Positions 1-9,687 of a stretch of DNA of 64,000 bases are shown piece by piece. The stretch is from Lysinibacillus sp. BPa_S21 (GTDB lineage Bacteria > Bacillota > Bacilli > Bacillales_A > Planococcaceae): assembly GCF_023337795.1 (NCBI RefSeq), contig NZ_JALIRS010000009.1, positions 115,408 to 179,407 on the forward strand. The letters run 5' to 3'. Below the pieces are notes generated by a model. That model had not been told where the DNA came from. It was given only the letters and a program-made list of their open reading frames with translations, and searched no databases. Within the stretch, counting starts at the first letter, position 1; the number at the start of each line of letters is the position of its first letter. Position numbers and translations under genes: made by a program.

Positions 1-1570
1 CTGTTAGAACAGCTACATGTTTAGTTGATGCCGCATTCGTATCAGAAAATGCTGTTAGCATCACCGCATCTTCACTAACCTTTTTCGTATGGTTGGCAAT
101 TTCTTGAACGGTTGCTGATACTTCCATTATATATGGCTTCATTGTATGTACTTTTTCTAAAATTTGATCAAAGCTTGTTGCCGTATCCCCTGTAACTTGC
201 ACACCCTTTTCTGTTGCCACTAACACCCCCTCCATCATCTGCACAGCATAGCTAGAATCTAAATGAATGTTTTGTACAATGGACGTGATCGTTTGCGTTG
301 CATGAACAGTTTGCTCCGCAAGCTTGCGAACTTCATTGGCCACAACCGCAAAACCTTTACCATGCTCCCCTGCTCTTGCAGCCTCAATAGATGCATTTAA
401 GGCTAGGAGGTTTGTTTGAGCGGTGATTTTTTCAATCTCTTCCACCATTTGATCGATTGTAGCTGCTCTTTCTACAAGATTAAAAATAGCTGTATTCGAT
501 TTTTCAACTGCACGCTTTATAGCCTGTATTTGTGTTAAATTTGCCTGTACAATTTCCGTACCACTTTCTGCATTACGTGCCGTTTTATGAGCAAAATTTT
601 CTACTACCTGTACTTTTTCCAATATTACTTGCACACCATTTAGCACTTCCTCTAGAGATGCTGTATTGGAAGCTAATTTTTCCGTAGAAGCAGCCGTTGA
701 ATGAGAAATAGACTTTACATCCTTTGCAATTTTGTGCGTCGTATTAGACGACTGTTCGGACGATTCGTGCAGTTTCCCGGTCATTTCTTCAACCTCATGT
801 GCACTATTTGATACTGTATGAAGGAGTCTTTTCACCTCTGTTACCATTTGATTGTAAGACAATACTACCTCGCCAAGCTCATCCTGCGCCACATAGCTAG
901 CATTCGCTGTGAAATCCCCTTGCTCTGCACGCTTTAATAATGATTTCAATTGACGAGTTGGTATATTCACAGCTTTTGTGGCGATGAGCCCTATACAGAT
1001 GACTAATAAAACAACAAATAAACATACTCCGCCTAATAACCAATAACCAAATTGCACATCTTTCTGGTAGGCTTGTTGCTGTTCCTTAGCCCTCTGAACT
1101 AAATAGCTTTGCGTTTCTTCTAATAATGAATGACTTTGTTTACTTACAGGCAAATAAGACTGAACATAAAATTGTCGTTGTTCATTTTGACCCAATTGCT
1201 TATAGTTATCGATCAATGCTACCTGCTGTGCTAATAATGCCTTAAATTTATTCAACTGATGGGTCATTTTTTTATCGATTTCTAGACTATCTAAATGATG
1301 TAAAGGCTGCTCAGCATTTTTTAAAATGACCGTCATTTCTTGATAAGCTCCAGCTGAATCCACTAAATAATCTACTTGTCGTTGTGATTCTTCAAGTTCA
1401 TTTAACCATCCAATCGGTACAAGTCCTTCTGAATAGCTTTCACTTGCATGCCATGACATTTTTCGTAAATAATCAATACTAAAAATACCTAACAAAATAT
1501 TCGATAGTACACAAACAAACATCAATATAAGTAATTTGTCCTTCACCATTATGTATCGAAAAAAATGCAT
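1..1570 (-). CDS. Methyl-accepting chemotaxis protein, C-terminus cut by window edge
   Basis: This frame is open from an ATG at 1568-1570 to the left edge, so the C-terminus is missing. An N-terminal membrane segment (about residues 10-30) is followed by a mostly helical extracellular region, a second membrane segment, a HAMP linker and the cytoplasmic signalling helices. The diagnostic hairpin is present: ITAQTNLLALNASIEAARAG followed by HGKGFAVVANEVRKLAEQT. The family senses ligands and controls CheA kinase at the membrane. The ligand cannot be read from the sequence. The start is supported by GGAG nine bases upstream. No chemotaxis genes are adjacent, which is common for dispersed receptors. 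Confidence 0.93.
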   Translation of the reverse strand, partial: MHFFRYIMVKDKLLILMFVCVLSNILLGIFSIDYLRKMSWHASESYSEGLVPIGWLNELEESQRQVDYLVDSAGAYQEMTVILKNAEQPLHHLDSLEIDKKMTHQLNKFKALLAQQVALIDNYKQLGQNEQRQFYVQSYLPVSKQSHSLLEETQSYLVQRAKEQQQAYQKDVQFGYWLLGGVCLFVVLLVICIGLIATKAVNIPTRQLKSLLKRAEQGDFTANASYVAQDELGEVVLSYNQMVTEVKRLLHTVSNSAHEVEEMTGKLHESSEQSSNTTHKIAKDVKSISHSTAASTEKLASNTASLEEVLNGVQVILEKVQVVENFAHKTARNAESGTEIVQANLTQIQAIKRAVEKSNTAIFNLVERAATIDQMVEEIEKITAQTNLLALNASIEAARAGEHGKGFAVVANEVRKLAEQTVHATQTITSIVQNIHLDSSYAVQMMEGVLVATEKGVQVTGDTATSFDQILEKVHTMKPYIMEVSATVQEIANHTKKVSEDAVMLTAFSDTNAASTKHVAVLT

Positions 1571-1952
1571 CTCCCTCGGCTCCTTCTCCAACTCTTACCA
1601 ATAATAATAGTATGAAGATATAAAGCTAGTGTTATGTTTTTGTAAAGATTGCACGAAAAGTAGATCTTATCCTCAGCATTCGCGAGCAACCTCCCAATAC
1701 TTTACTCCCACAAACGAATCTATCAAATGTCATATTAAAAATCCTACAAACACACACGTAGAGACTTAGATGGTAAATGAACAAAATAGTAAAATCGATT
1801 TAAACCCTACAATAATCACAATAATCATTTAACTCGCAACCTTCCGCATTTTCTATCGTTGTCTATTAATAGTATGGTTTATCTTCATTCAACAAAGTGT
1901 TAATGTAGCGGCAGCTACGAATGTTTTCATTGATCAAAAGAGAGGTGTTTGC
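1571..1952. other. Intergenic region without recognised gene
   Basis: This is the divergent spacer between the chemotaxis receptor and the SEDS gene. It must carry both promoters. I found no convincing ORF, RNA or repeat array in it. Only a short AGCGGCAGCTACGA fragment near 1909 resembles the dispersed repeat seen around 3340 and 37180. Confidence 0.5.
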
Positions 1953-3122
1953 GTGTTACAAATCAATAAATTAGATAAAGGTTTAGTCATTAGCTTGACA
2001 TTGCTCGGTATCATTAGTTGTCTCTTTGTTCATTCCAGTAGTACGGTATTTGAGCAGTATACAAGCTCGTTTATTAAAAAGCAGTTTATTTATTACCTAA
2101 TCGGATTTTTAGTTATGTATGGAGTAGCTACGCTTGATATTGAGCAACTAAAAAAGATTGGCTGGCCATTTTATTGGGCGATGGTCTTGTTAACATTTGG
2201 CTTGTTTATTGCACCCGAGAGTATAGCTAGAACTGTAAATGAAGCGAAGCGTTGGTACCAAGTTCCAGTGTTAGGATCATTCCAGCCTTCAGAGTTTTTA
2301 AAGTTCGCGCTTCTAATCGTTGTTAGTAAGGTCATTGTTGCCCATCGAGAAAAATATGAGCGCCCTACCTTTTTAACCGATATGCGACTCCTCTTCATAA
2401 TTGCTGCTCTCATTCTTCCGCCTATGCTTGCTGTTTATAAGCAGCCTGATACGGGCATGGTAATGATTTATATGTCGATGATTGTACCAATGCTTTTCTT
2501 TTCAGGTATGCAAAAAAAATTACTGATCATCTTTACAGCTATCCCAGTATCAATTCTTAGCGTTGTGGTTATTCTTTATGTAAAATTCAATGATTTTTTT
2601 ACAGATAAAATTTTAAATAAATTATCAGGACATCAAATTTCTCGAATTTATGGCTGGTTGCAACCTCATGAATATCCAGACTCATCTTTTCAAACAAGGC
2701 AGGGATTTTCGGCAATTGGTACAGGACAGTTTACTGGAAAAGGTTACATGAAAAATGATGTATATGTCGTGGAAAAGCATACAGATTTCATTTTTGCAAA
2801 CATTGCTGAAGAGATCGGATTCATCGGAGGTGCATTTGTCATTACGCTTTTATTTTTTGTCATTTACCGTATTGTTCTCATTACAGTAGAAGCAAAGGAT
2901 CCATTTATGACGCTGATGGGAGCAGGGATTTCTAGTTTATTAGCCTTCCAAATTACACAGAATATCGGTATGACAATTGGCCTTTTACCTGTAACTGGTA
3001 TGACATTGCCATTTTTAAGCTATGGCGGAAGTTCACTCATATCAAATTTCATGTTAATAGGCATTGTGATGATTATTTACAAATCATATAGTGGCTACAT
3101 GTTTAAAACAACAAAAGAGTAA
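1953..3122 (+). CDS. SEDS-family peptidoglycan glycosyltransferase (FtsW/RodA/SpoVE type)
   Basis: This 389-residue polytopic membrane protein belongs to the SEDS family, which polymerises lipid II during division, elongation or sporulation. The signature loop EKHTDFIFANIAEE lies near residues 271-284 and contains the Asp needed for catalysis in the family. The C-terminal motif LPFLSYGGSSL lies near 352-362. About ten membrane helices are visible. It starts with GTG behind GAGAGGTG. No class B penicillin-binding partner is adjacent, so I cannot tell FtsW, RodA and SpoVE roles apart. It resembles the stand-alone RodA/FtsW paralogues of Bacillus. Confidence 0.93.
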   Translation: MLQINKLDKGLVISLTLLGIISCLFVHSSSTVFEQYTSSFIKKQFIYYLIGFLVMYGVATLDIEQLKKIGWPFYWAMVLLTFGLFIAPESIARTVNEAKRWYQVPVLGSFQPSEFLKFALLIVVSKVIVAHREKYERPTFLTDMRLLFIIAALILPPMLAVYKQPDTGMVMIYMSMIVPMLFFSGMQKKLLIIFTAIPVSILSVVVILYVKFNDFFTDKILNKLSGHQISRIYGWLQPHEYPDSSFQTRQGFSAIGTGQFTGKGYMKNDVYVVEKHTDFIFANIAEEIGFIGGAFVITLLFFVIYRIVLITVEAKDPFMTLMGAGISSLLAFQITQNIGMTIGLLPVTGMTLPFLSYGGSSLISNFMLIGIVMIIYKSYSGYMFKTTKE

Positions 3123-3161
3123 GGTGAATTGTGTATGAACGATACTTTAAAAAAGAGAATT

Positions 3162-3263
3162 TTATCTTCATTCAGTAGAAGACTCATACCTTTGAAGGTG
3201 ATTAGATGAACACTGATATGATTCCTTTTTAGCGAACGTCTAACACCTACTGAATGAAGATAA
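3162..3263. repeat. Long-range 17-bp perfect inverted repeat
   Basis: TTATCTTCATTCAGTAG at 3162-3178 is repeated exactly in inverted orientation at 3247-3263, with 68 bases between. No ORF lies inside. The arrangement looks like the ends of a roughly 100-bp non-autonomous element or a large RNA hairpin. It sits just downstream of the SEDS gene. Confidence 0.6.
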
Positions 3264-3283
3264 TGCCTCCGCGGATGTCACGG

Positions 3284-3392
3284 ATTTTGAAAGGAATGAA
3301 TTGCGCAGGCACAATTCAAAATCCAGACGCATTGTTTATCTGTAGCGAAAGCAAAGCGACAGCTACAATTACGCCAAGGCGAAATTGATTAT
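3284..3392. repeat. Dispersed intergenic repeat fragment
   Basis: A stem GGATTTTGAA / TTCAAAATCC (about 3284-3325) is followed by GCGAAAGCAAAGCGACAGCT and AATTACGCCAAGGCGAAATT. A clearly related stretch lies at 61617-61667, and a reversed piece at 36175-36200. It is non-coding and probably a member of a genome-wide intergenic family. Confidence 0.55.
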
Positions 3393-3467
3393 TACTTGCT
3401 CTAACAGGAGGAGTTTTATTCATACTCATATTACGCTTAGCCTTTCTTATGCTATAAAACACTAAAA

Positions 3468-3508
3468 AAGCTGTCTCAAAAGTTTTACTACAACTTTTGA
3501 GACAGCTT
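3468..3508 (-). terminator. Intrinsic terminator of the aminotransferase operon
   Basis: A perfect 17-bp stem (3468-3484 with 3492-3508) has a 7-base loop. On the minus strand it is followed by a T run. It lies just past the stop of the minus-strand aminotransferase and could also block readthrough from the left. Confidence 0.88.
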
Positions 3509-3531
3509 AACTTTTATATTTTATACACTAA

Positions 3532-4890
3532 TTAAAGCTCCACTTTACGGATATTATCAATGACAACTTTTAATATTGTATCGAGATCCTCTTGTACAAT
3601 ATTTAGTGGCGGAGATAATGTTAATACGTTATTAAAGCCTGCAACAGTTGCTCCATTTTTACCTATAATAACCCCCTGCTCCTTACATGCAGCAATAACA
3701 GCATTTACTTTATCTACTGGTAAAGGCTCCTTCGATGTTTTATCTGTCACTAACTCGATGCCTATTAATAAACCTTTGCCTCGAACATCCCCAACATTCG
3801 GGTGAGTGCCCAATGCTTTCTGAAGTGCTTGAAGGGTAGTTGCTCCAACCTCAGTAGATCTTTCAAACAATGCTTCTTGTTGGAGAATCTCAATATTTTT
3901 TAATGCGACCGCACATGCGACTGGTGATCCTCCAAATGTATTGACGTGACGGAAATAACCGTATGCATCAGACCCAGTGAATGCCTCATAAATTTCCCGT
4001 TTAACCGCTGTAGCTGATAATGGTAAATAGGCACTTGTAATCCCTTTTGCCATCGTAATAATATCTGGTTTCACACCGTAGTTCATAAATCCAAATGGCT
4101 TACCTGTTCGACCGAAGCCACAAATAACTTCGTCTACAATCATTAAAGCCCCATGTTTTTTACATACTTCTTCAATGCCCTTTAAATAGTTCTCCGGCGG
4201 CATAATAACGCCCCCACCTGTAATAATTGGCTCTAAAATCATTGCGGCTATTGTTTCACTTAGCTCCCATGTCATCGTCTTATCGACAGCCTTTACGCTT
4301 GCTAAATCTGTCGGAGCTAGTGTTTCACTTTCATGTTCTCGATATTGATCAGGTGGTGCTACATGCACAAAGCCAGGTGCTAATGGTTCATATTTATATT
4401 TTCGTTCCGCTTGCCCTGTCGCAGCCAATGCTCCAAAAGAATTGCCATGATAGGCACGGTAGCGAGAAACTATTTTATAGCGAGAGCTTTCTCCTTTTTG
4501 TTGATGATACTGACGTGCAATTTTAAACGCAGTTTCATTCGCCTCTGAACCACTATTAGAGAAGAAAATAACATAATCTCCACCAAGCATTTCATTAATC
4601 TTTTCAGCAAGTTCAACCGCTGGTAAATGCCCCTGTGATAAAGGCGCATAGGCGTTTTTCATCATCTGCTCGTGTGCGACATCTGCTAATTCCTTACGTC
4701 CATAGCCTACATTTACACACCACAATCCTGCCATAGCATCGATATATTCAACGCCATCTGTATCAACAATCCTTGCACCGTTTGATTTTTCTACTACATA
4801 GGTTGCTTGTGGATTGTAAGGTTTCATTGAATGCCATACATATTGTTCATCTTTCTTTAAAATATCATTTTTAAGATTTACTTGAACCAT
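3532..4890 (-). CDS. Class III omega-amino acid:pyruvate aminotransferase
   Basis: This 452-residue PLP enzyme is of the class III (beta-alanine/taurine/omega-amino acid:pyruvate) type. Visible are the phosphate-binding SGSEAN (113-118), the PLP-binding Asp in IVDEV (253) and the Schiff-base Lys in TMAKG (282). Length is normal for the family. It is the last gene of a minus-strand set, 24 bases after a CoA-acylating semialdehyde dehydrogenase and next to an amino-acid permease and a PucR-type regulator. From that context I infer beta-alanine to malonate semialdehyde conversion. Other omega-amino acids such as GABA or 3-aminoisobutyrate remain possible. Confidence 0.9.
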   Translation of the reverse strand: MVQVNLKNDILKKDEQYVWHSMKPYNPQATYVVEKSNGARIVDTDGVEYIDAMAGLWCVNVGYGRKELADVAHEQMMKNAYAPLSQGHLPAVELAEKINEMLGGDYVIFFSNSGSEANETAFKIARQYHQQKGESSRYKIVSRYRAYHGNSFGALAATGQAERKYKYEPLAPGFVHVAPPDQYREHESETLAPTDLASVKAVDKTMTWELSETIAAMILEPIITGGGVIMPPENYLKGIEEVCKKHGALMIVDEVICGFGRTGKPFGFMNYGVKPDIITMAKGITSAYLPLSATAVKREIYEAFTGSDAYGYFRHVNTFGGSPVACAVALKNIEILQQEALFERSTEVGATTLQALQKALGTHPNVGDVRGKGLLIGIELVTDKTSKEPLPVDKVNAVIAACKEQGVIIGKNGATVAGFNNVLTLSPPLNIVQEDLDTILKVVIDNIRKVEL

Positions 4891-4914
4891 ATCTATACAC
4901 CCCTTTAGTTAGTT

Positions 4915-6444
4915 TCACTTATTCACATCGTTATTGCTTGGGAACGCGAATGAACTTGTCGTATCCTCTGTTTCATCTGGCCAGCGTTCAGAAATTGTTT
5001 TTGCTTTCGTAAAGAAACGTGCTTGGTCAGGTCCAAACATGTGCCCTTCGCCAAACTTAGAACGCTTCCATCCGCCAAAGTTGTGATAGCCAACCGGAAT
5101 CGGAATCGGGACATTAACGCCTACCATACCTACTTCAATTTCTTCTTGGAATTTACGTGCTGCCGATCCGCTACTCGTAAACATCGTGACACCATTCCCA
5201 AGTTCGTGATCATTAACCAAATCAATCGCTTCTTGTAAGGTTTCAATGCCTACAACGATCCGTGCAGGACCAAAAACCTCCTCTTTAAAAATAGTCATCT
5301 GTGGCGTTACATTATTCAACAATGTCGGACCAAGGTAAAAGCCGTTAGACGTTTCGCATATTTTCGGATTTCGACCGTCCGTTACAAGATTAGCTCCCTC
5401 CTCGATAGCATCATCGATATATCGAAGAATGGTATCTTTTGATTGCTGTGTAATAACTGGGCCAAAGTCTACCTCAACATCTGTATATGGGCCAACCTTT
5501 AATTGCAAGATTTTCTCCTTTAATATCTCTGTAAAGCGTTGTTCAGTATCTTTCCCAACGACGATTGCTCCTGAAATGGCCATACAACGCTGTGACGCCG
5601 CTCCATATGCTGCACCTAAAAAGGCATTTGCTGTTTGCTCTAGATTTGCATCTGGCATAACAATCATAAAGTTCTTCCCGCCACCAAATGCAGCAACACG
5701 CTTATTGTGCTTTGTTCCTGTTTGATAAATGTACTCTGCAACAGGCGTCGATCCAACAAATGAAATTGCCTGAATCTCTTTATTTTCTAGCAGTTCATTA
5801 ACCGCCTCTTTATCACCATTAATGACTGTCCAAATCCCATCTGGCAGTCCTGCTTCTTTCCATAACTTACTTATATATAATGCCGAAATTGGCACACGCT
5901 CAGACGGCTTTAAAATAACGGCATTCCCTACCGCAACTGCCATACTTGTAATCGCCAGTGGCACCATAACAGGGAAATTAAATGGAGCAATTGTTGCAAC
6001 AACTCCAAGTGGGGCTTTTGCAGAAAAGGCATTAATATTGCCACCTACATTAACCGAGTACTCCCCCTTCAGCAATTGCGGGGCACTTATTGCCATATCT
6101 ACAGATTCAATGCCACGAACAATTTCGCCTTTAGCATCTTCCTTCGTTTTCCCACTTTCCTCACAAATGAGTTCAATGAGCTCATCCTGTCTTTCTACTA
6201 ATAACTGACGGAAACGATGCAATACTTCGACCCGTTTACCAATCGATGTCTTTTTCCATGATGGGAAGGCTGCCTTCGCTAGCTGGATAGCCTGTTTTAC
6301 CTCATCACTAGTCGCTAATGGAACTTGTGCAATAACTTCTCCTGTTGTTGGATTAAAAACTTCCGAGTAACGACCACTAGTACCTGCTGTTTCAACACCA
6401 TTGATAAAATGTGATAGCGTTTTCACTTTTTGCTGAACTGTCAT
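4915..6444 (-). CDS. mmsA: CoA-acylating (methyl)malonate-semialdehyde dehydrogenase
   Basis: This 509-residue aldehyde dehydrogenase is of the MmsA/IolA type, which oxidises malonate or methylmalonate semialdehyde to acetyl- or propionyl-CoA. The catalytic Cys (about 287) sits in the family-specific SQRCMAIS, with FGGGKN upstream. The ATG at 6442-6444 is chosen because GAGGAGTGGGG lies just before it; the upstream in-frame TTG (6462) would swallow that ribosome site. Its partner aminotransferase follows 24 bases downstream, which fits a two-step amino-acid to acyl-CoA route. It is not in an inositol cluster, so IolA is less apt. Confidence 0.9.
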   Translation of the reverse strand: MTVQQKVKTLSHFINGVETAGTSGRYSEVFNPTTGEVIAQVPLATSDEVKQAIQLAKAAFPSWKKTSIGKRVEVLHRFRQLLVERQDELIELICEESGKTKEDAKGEIVRGIESVDMAISAPQLLKGEYSVNVGGNINAFSAKAPLGVVATIAPFNFPVMVPLAITSMAVAVGNAVILKPSERVPISALYISKLWKEAGLPDGIWTVINGDKEAVNELLENKEIQAISFVGSTPVAEYIYQTGTKHNKRVAAFGGGKNFMIVMPDANLEQTANAFLGAAYGAASQRCMAISGAIVVGKDTEQRFTEILKEKILQLKVGPYTDVEVDFGPVITQQSKDTILRYIDDAIEEGANLVTDGRNPKICETSNGFYLGPTLLNNVTPQMTIFKEEVFGPARIVVGIETLQEAIDLVNDHELGNGVTMFTSSGSAARKFQEEIEVGMVGVNVPIPIPVGYHNFGGWKRSKFGEGHMFGPDQARFFTKAKTISERWPDETEDTTSSFAFPSNNDVNK

Positions 6445-6467
6445 AATTTCCCCACTCCTCAATTATG

Positions 6468-7876
6468 TTATTCAAAATCTAATTCTTCCTTTTGGAAAAT
6501 AGAACTCGCTTCATCTACTGGGTCTGACGCCTTTTTCTTTTGTGTAACTAAATAGAAAATCATCACGACTGTCACTACTACACATGTAAATAAAATTTGT
6601 GAACGCATCGATTCAATAAAGAACATAGCGATTAGTAATGCTGTTGTAGCCAGTATTGTGAAATACGTTAAATACGGGAACAACCACATTTTCACTTTTA
6701 ATAGCTCCGGGTTTTCTTTCTCAAATTTCCGGCGCATTTTTAATTGTGAAAAAGCAATGATTAAGTAAAGAATCAGCGTAATTGCACTACATGAACTAAG
6801 TAAAAACATAAATACTTTGTCTGGAGAAACATAGTTCATAATAACGGCGATATAAGAGAAGAATGTCGCTGTTAAAATGGCATTAACAGGTGCACCTTTT
6901 TTATTTAATTTCAAAAATGCTTTTGGGGCCTCCCCCTTTTCCGCTAAAGAAAATACCATTCTCGATGTCGCATAAAGCGCGGAGTTTAAGCACGATAAAA
7001 CCGCCGTTAAGACAACAAAATTCAGATTTGCGCAGCTGCCGGAATGCCGATGTAATCCAACACTGCTACATAGGGACTTGTTAAAATATCAGAGGAATGC
7101 CAAGGTAATAATGTGACAACTACTGTGATCGATCCAACGTAGAAGATCAAAATACGCCAAGTAATTGAATTTGTAGCTTTTGTCACTGCTGCTAACGGTT
7201 CGTCAGATTCCCCTGCCGCAATCGCAACAATCTCTGTGCCCATAAAGGAGAAAATAACAATGACTACTCCCATCAAGACAGAGCCGAAACCATTCGGTAA
7301 AAAGCCTCCCTCGCCGATTAAATTGGAAGTACCCACCGCATCAAAATTAGGCGCGATCCCAAAGATAATAAATGCACCAAGTGCCAGAAACGCTATAATA
7401 CTTGCAACCTTAATAAGAGAGAACCAATATTCAAATTCACCAAAAGCTTTTACGGAAAGGACATTTGTTAAAGTAAGTGCAACTGTTAATAAAAGACTTA
7501 GTAGCCATAATGGAATCCCATCATACCAATATTGAATAATCGCAGCAGCTGCCGTTGCCTCTAAAGCAATCGCAACAACCCAGAAAAACCAATATAACCA
7601 ACCAATCATAAAGCCAGCCCACGGACCAATTGCTTCATGTGCATAATGCGCAAAAGACCCACTTGTTGGATTGACGGCTGCCATTTCTCCAAGCATTCGC
7701 ATGACAAGAATAACGATAATACCTGCAAAGATATAAGATAAAATTGCGCCAGGTCCTGCTAAGTTAATTACGGAGCCACTCCCCATAAAAAGACCGGCTC
7801 CGATAACCCCGGCAATAGCGATCATCGTCATATGCCTTTTCTTTAACCCTCTCTGTAATTGCGTCTGTTGCTCCAT
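6468..7876 (-). pseudogene. GabP-like amino-acid permease with a single-base frameshift
   Basis: Two adjacent frames together encode one APC-superfamily permease of the GABA/amino-acid type. The N-terminal part (to 7022) has IAGVIGAGLFMGSG and ends at GIPAAAQI. The C-terminal part continues as NFVVLTAVLSCLNSALYATS after a change of frame. Inserting one base between 7024 and 7025 turns ATC-TGA into ATC-ATG and restores an uninterrupted protein of about 469 residues, the normal length. The start at 7876 has GAGGTGG six bases upstream. It belongs to the beta-alanine-type cluster and would import the substrate. Either it is a recent loss of function or a sequencing error. Confidence 0.88.
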
Positions 7877-7917
7877 ACACATCCACCTCTTTTATTAGAT
7901 TGGATTAACGTTTACAA

Positions 7918-7998
7918 AAATTTTACATGTTATACAGAAACGAAGGTATAGACAAACTGTAAAATTCTATACATTTGTTTTAAACATAATGTAAAATA
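7918..7998. promoter_or_regulatory. TGTAAAAT repeats in divergent promoter region, candidate PucR operator
   Basis: The spacer between the permease and the regulator has an inverted ATTTTACAT at 7920-7928, a direct TGTAAAAT at 7958-7965 and ATGTAAAAT at 7989-7997. The two direct copies are 32 bp apart, about three helical turns. The neighbouring activator makes an operator plausible, but the site is AT-rich and could be chance. Confidence 0.35.
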
Positions 7999-8101
7999 GA
8001 CTAAACATTCTTAAGACATGATATTCACGTTTATTTAAGCAAAAATCACACGTAATAAAGAAAATCGAATAACGATCTATGTTAAAAGGAAGGAGGATAA
8101 A

Positions 8102-9670
8102 ATGAGTCAATTTAAGCTTCAAGTAAAGGATGTATTAGAAAACACATACTTTCAAAGTGCCGAGGTCGTAGCTGGTGAAGATGGATTATTACGAATTGTT
8201 AAGTGGGCCCATGTCATTGAAAATATACAAGTAGATAATTTTTTAGCTGGTGATGAATTAGTTTTAACAACAGGGATTACCCTTCAACAACGCATAGAGG
8301 ATTTTATCTTTTTTGTAGAATCCTTAATCAATAAAAATTGCGCCGCATTGTGCATTGAATACGGCAGCTACATCCGGAATATCCCCGAAGTAATTGTAGC
8401 TCTTGCTAACCGTCACAACTTCCCTATTATCGTTTTTCACGATACTGTTCCTTTTGTCCGCATTACACAGGATTTACATAGTCAAATTATGAATCAGCAA
8501 TATTTAATGATCTCTACTTTAGAATCTTACTCTCAAACATTAAATAAAAATGCTCTACTCGGGCAAAACGCAGAAGACATTTTACAAAATATGTATAGTG
8601 AATTAAAGACACAAATTATCTTTTCTATTAAAGGTCGCGAGCCTATCTTGTTCCCGAATATGCCGCATAATAAGCGCCAACAACTTTTAACGGTGAAAAA
8701 ATCAGCACCTGTATTTAAAAATGAACCAATTTTTATTTTTGACCAGCTTTACGCAGATTTAACGCTTTATAGAGAGGATGGTCTATTCTCAGAGTTCGAA
8801 TTACTTATTTTAGACCGTACAGCGACTGCGCTAGCACAGCTGTTAATGAGAGAATTTTATATTGAAGAGAAAAGGGACATTGAGGATGCCTCCATTTTAG
8901 CGGATTGGATCGATCAAAAACTATCAAAAGAGGAAATTTATAAATTTATCGTCACGCATCATTCTAACTATAAACTTTCTAGCAGTGCCGTTTTTATTTT
9001 AGCCACTCCTAATGCCGTCTCTAAAGTGCAAGAAGATATTGTCTATAGTAAGCTCTACTATCGAAACCTTTTCGAGCAAAATGGATTTATTCCATTTTTA
9101 TTCGAAAGAAAAAGCTATGTCATTTTTATTTTACTCCATACGAAGGATAGTAAATCGAGTCGCGAATTATTAAATACATTAGTTTCTTCCCTTCAAAAAA
9201 CCGATTTTTATAAGAAGCAAATGGTCCAAGGTTATCAAGTCGCAATTGGCAAAGTTGTGGCAGATGTAGAAGAAATCCCAAAGAGCTATCAAACGGCACT
9301 CGAAACATTGTATATTTGCAGTAAAGTACAAACAACATCTTATTTTTACGATGATTTACATTTATATCACCTCATCTATAAATTACAGATGCAAGTAAAC
9401 CTACAGGAAGTAATTCAAGATTATTTGCAGCCCGTTATTGAATACGACAAAAAGTATAATAGTAAGCTATTAGAAACGCTGCAGGTATACTTGCAAACGA
9501 ATGGCTCCAAACAACAAACAGCCAACCAACTGTTCATCGTACGCCAAACACTCTACCATCGTTTAAAAAAGCTTGAAAGTCTCCTAGGGGAAAATTTTAT
9601 GAAGGGCCATAATCGCATTACACTTGAATTTATGTTGCTTGCTAATTCTTTAATTGAGGAAAAAAACTAA
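8102..9670 (+). CDS. PucR-family transcriptional regulator
   Basis: This 522-residue protein has the N-terminal PucR sensory domain, visible in VLENTYFQSAEVVAGEDGL and the GDELVLTTG segment. A long central region follows, then a C-terminal PucR-type HTH, recognisable from TANQLFIVRQTLYHRLKKLE. Members usually activate an adjacent catabolic operon in response to its substrate. It is divergent from the permease/dehydrogenase/aminotransferase genes, so these are its likely targets. The ribosome site AAGGAAGGAGG is excellent. Transcription ends at the hairpin 9881-9916, after running through a tandem repeat. Confidence 0.9.
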   Translation: MSQFKLQVKDVLENTYFQSAEVVAGEDGLLRIVKWAHVIENIQVDNFLAGDELVLTTGITLQQRIEDFIFFVESLINKNCAALCIEYGSYIRNIPEVIVALANRHNFPIIVFHDTVPFVRITQDLHSQIMNQQYLMISTLESYSQTLNKNALLGQNAEDILQNMYSELKTQIIFSIKGREPILFPNMPHNKRQQLLTVKKSAPVFKNEPIFIFDQLYADLTLYREDGLFSEFELLILDRTATALAQLLMREFYIEEKRDIEDASILADWIDQKLSKEEIYKFIVTHHSNYKLSSSAVFILATPNAVSKVQEDIVYSKLYYRNLFEQNGFIPFLFERKSYVIFILLHTKDSKSSRELLNTLVSSLQKTDFYKKQMVQGYQVAIGKVVADVEEIPKSYQTALETLYICSKVQTTSYFYDDLHLYHLIYKLQMQVNLQEVIQDYLQPVIEYDKKYNSKLLETLQVYLQTNGSKQQTANQLFIVRQTLYHRLKKLESLLGENFMKGHNRITLEFMLLANSLIEEKN

Positions 9671-9687
9671 TTTTATAGTTGTTGATT

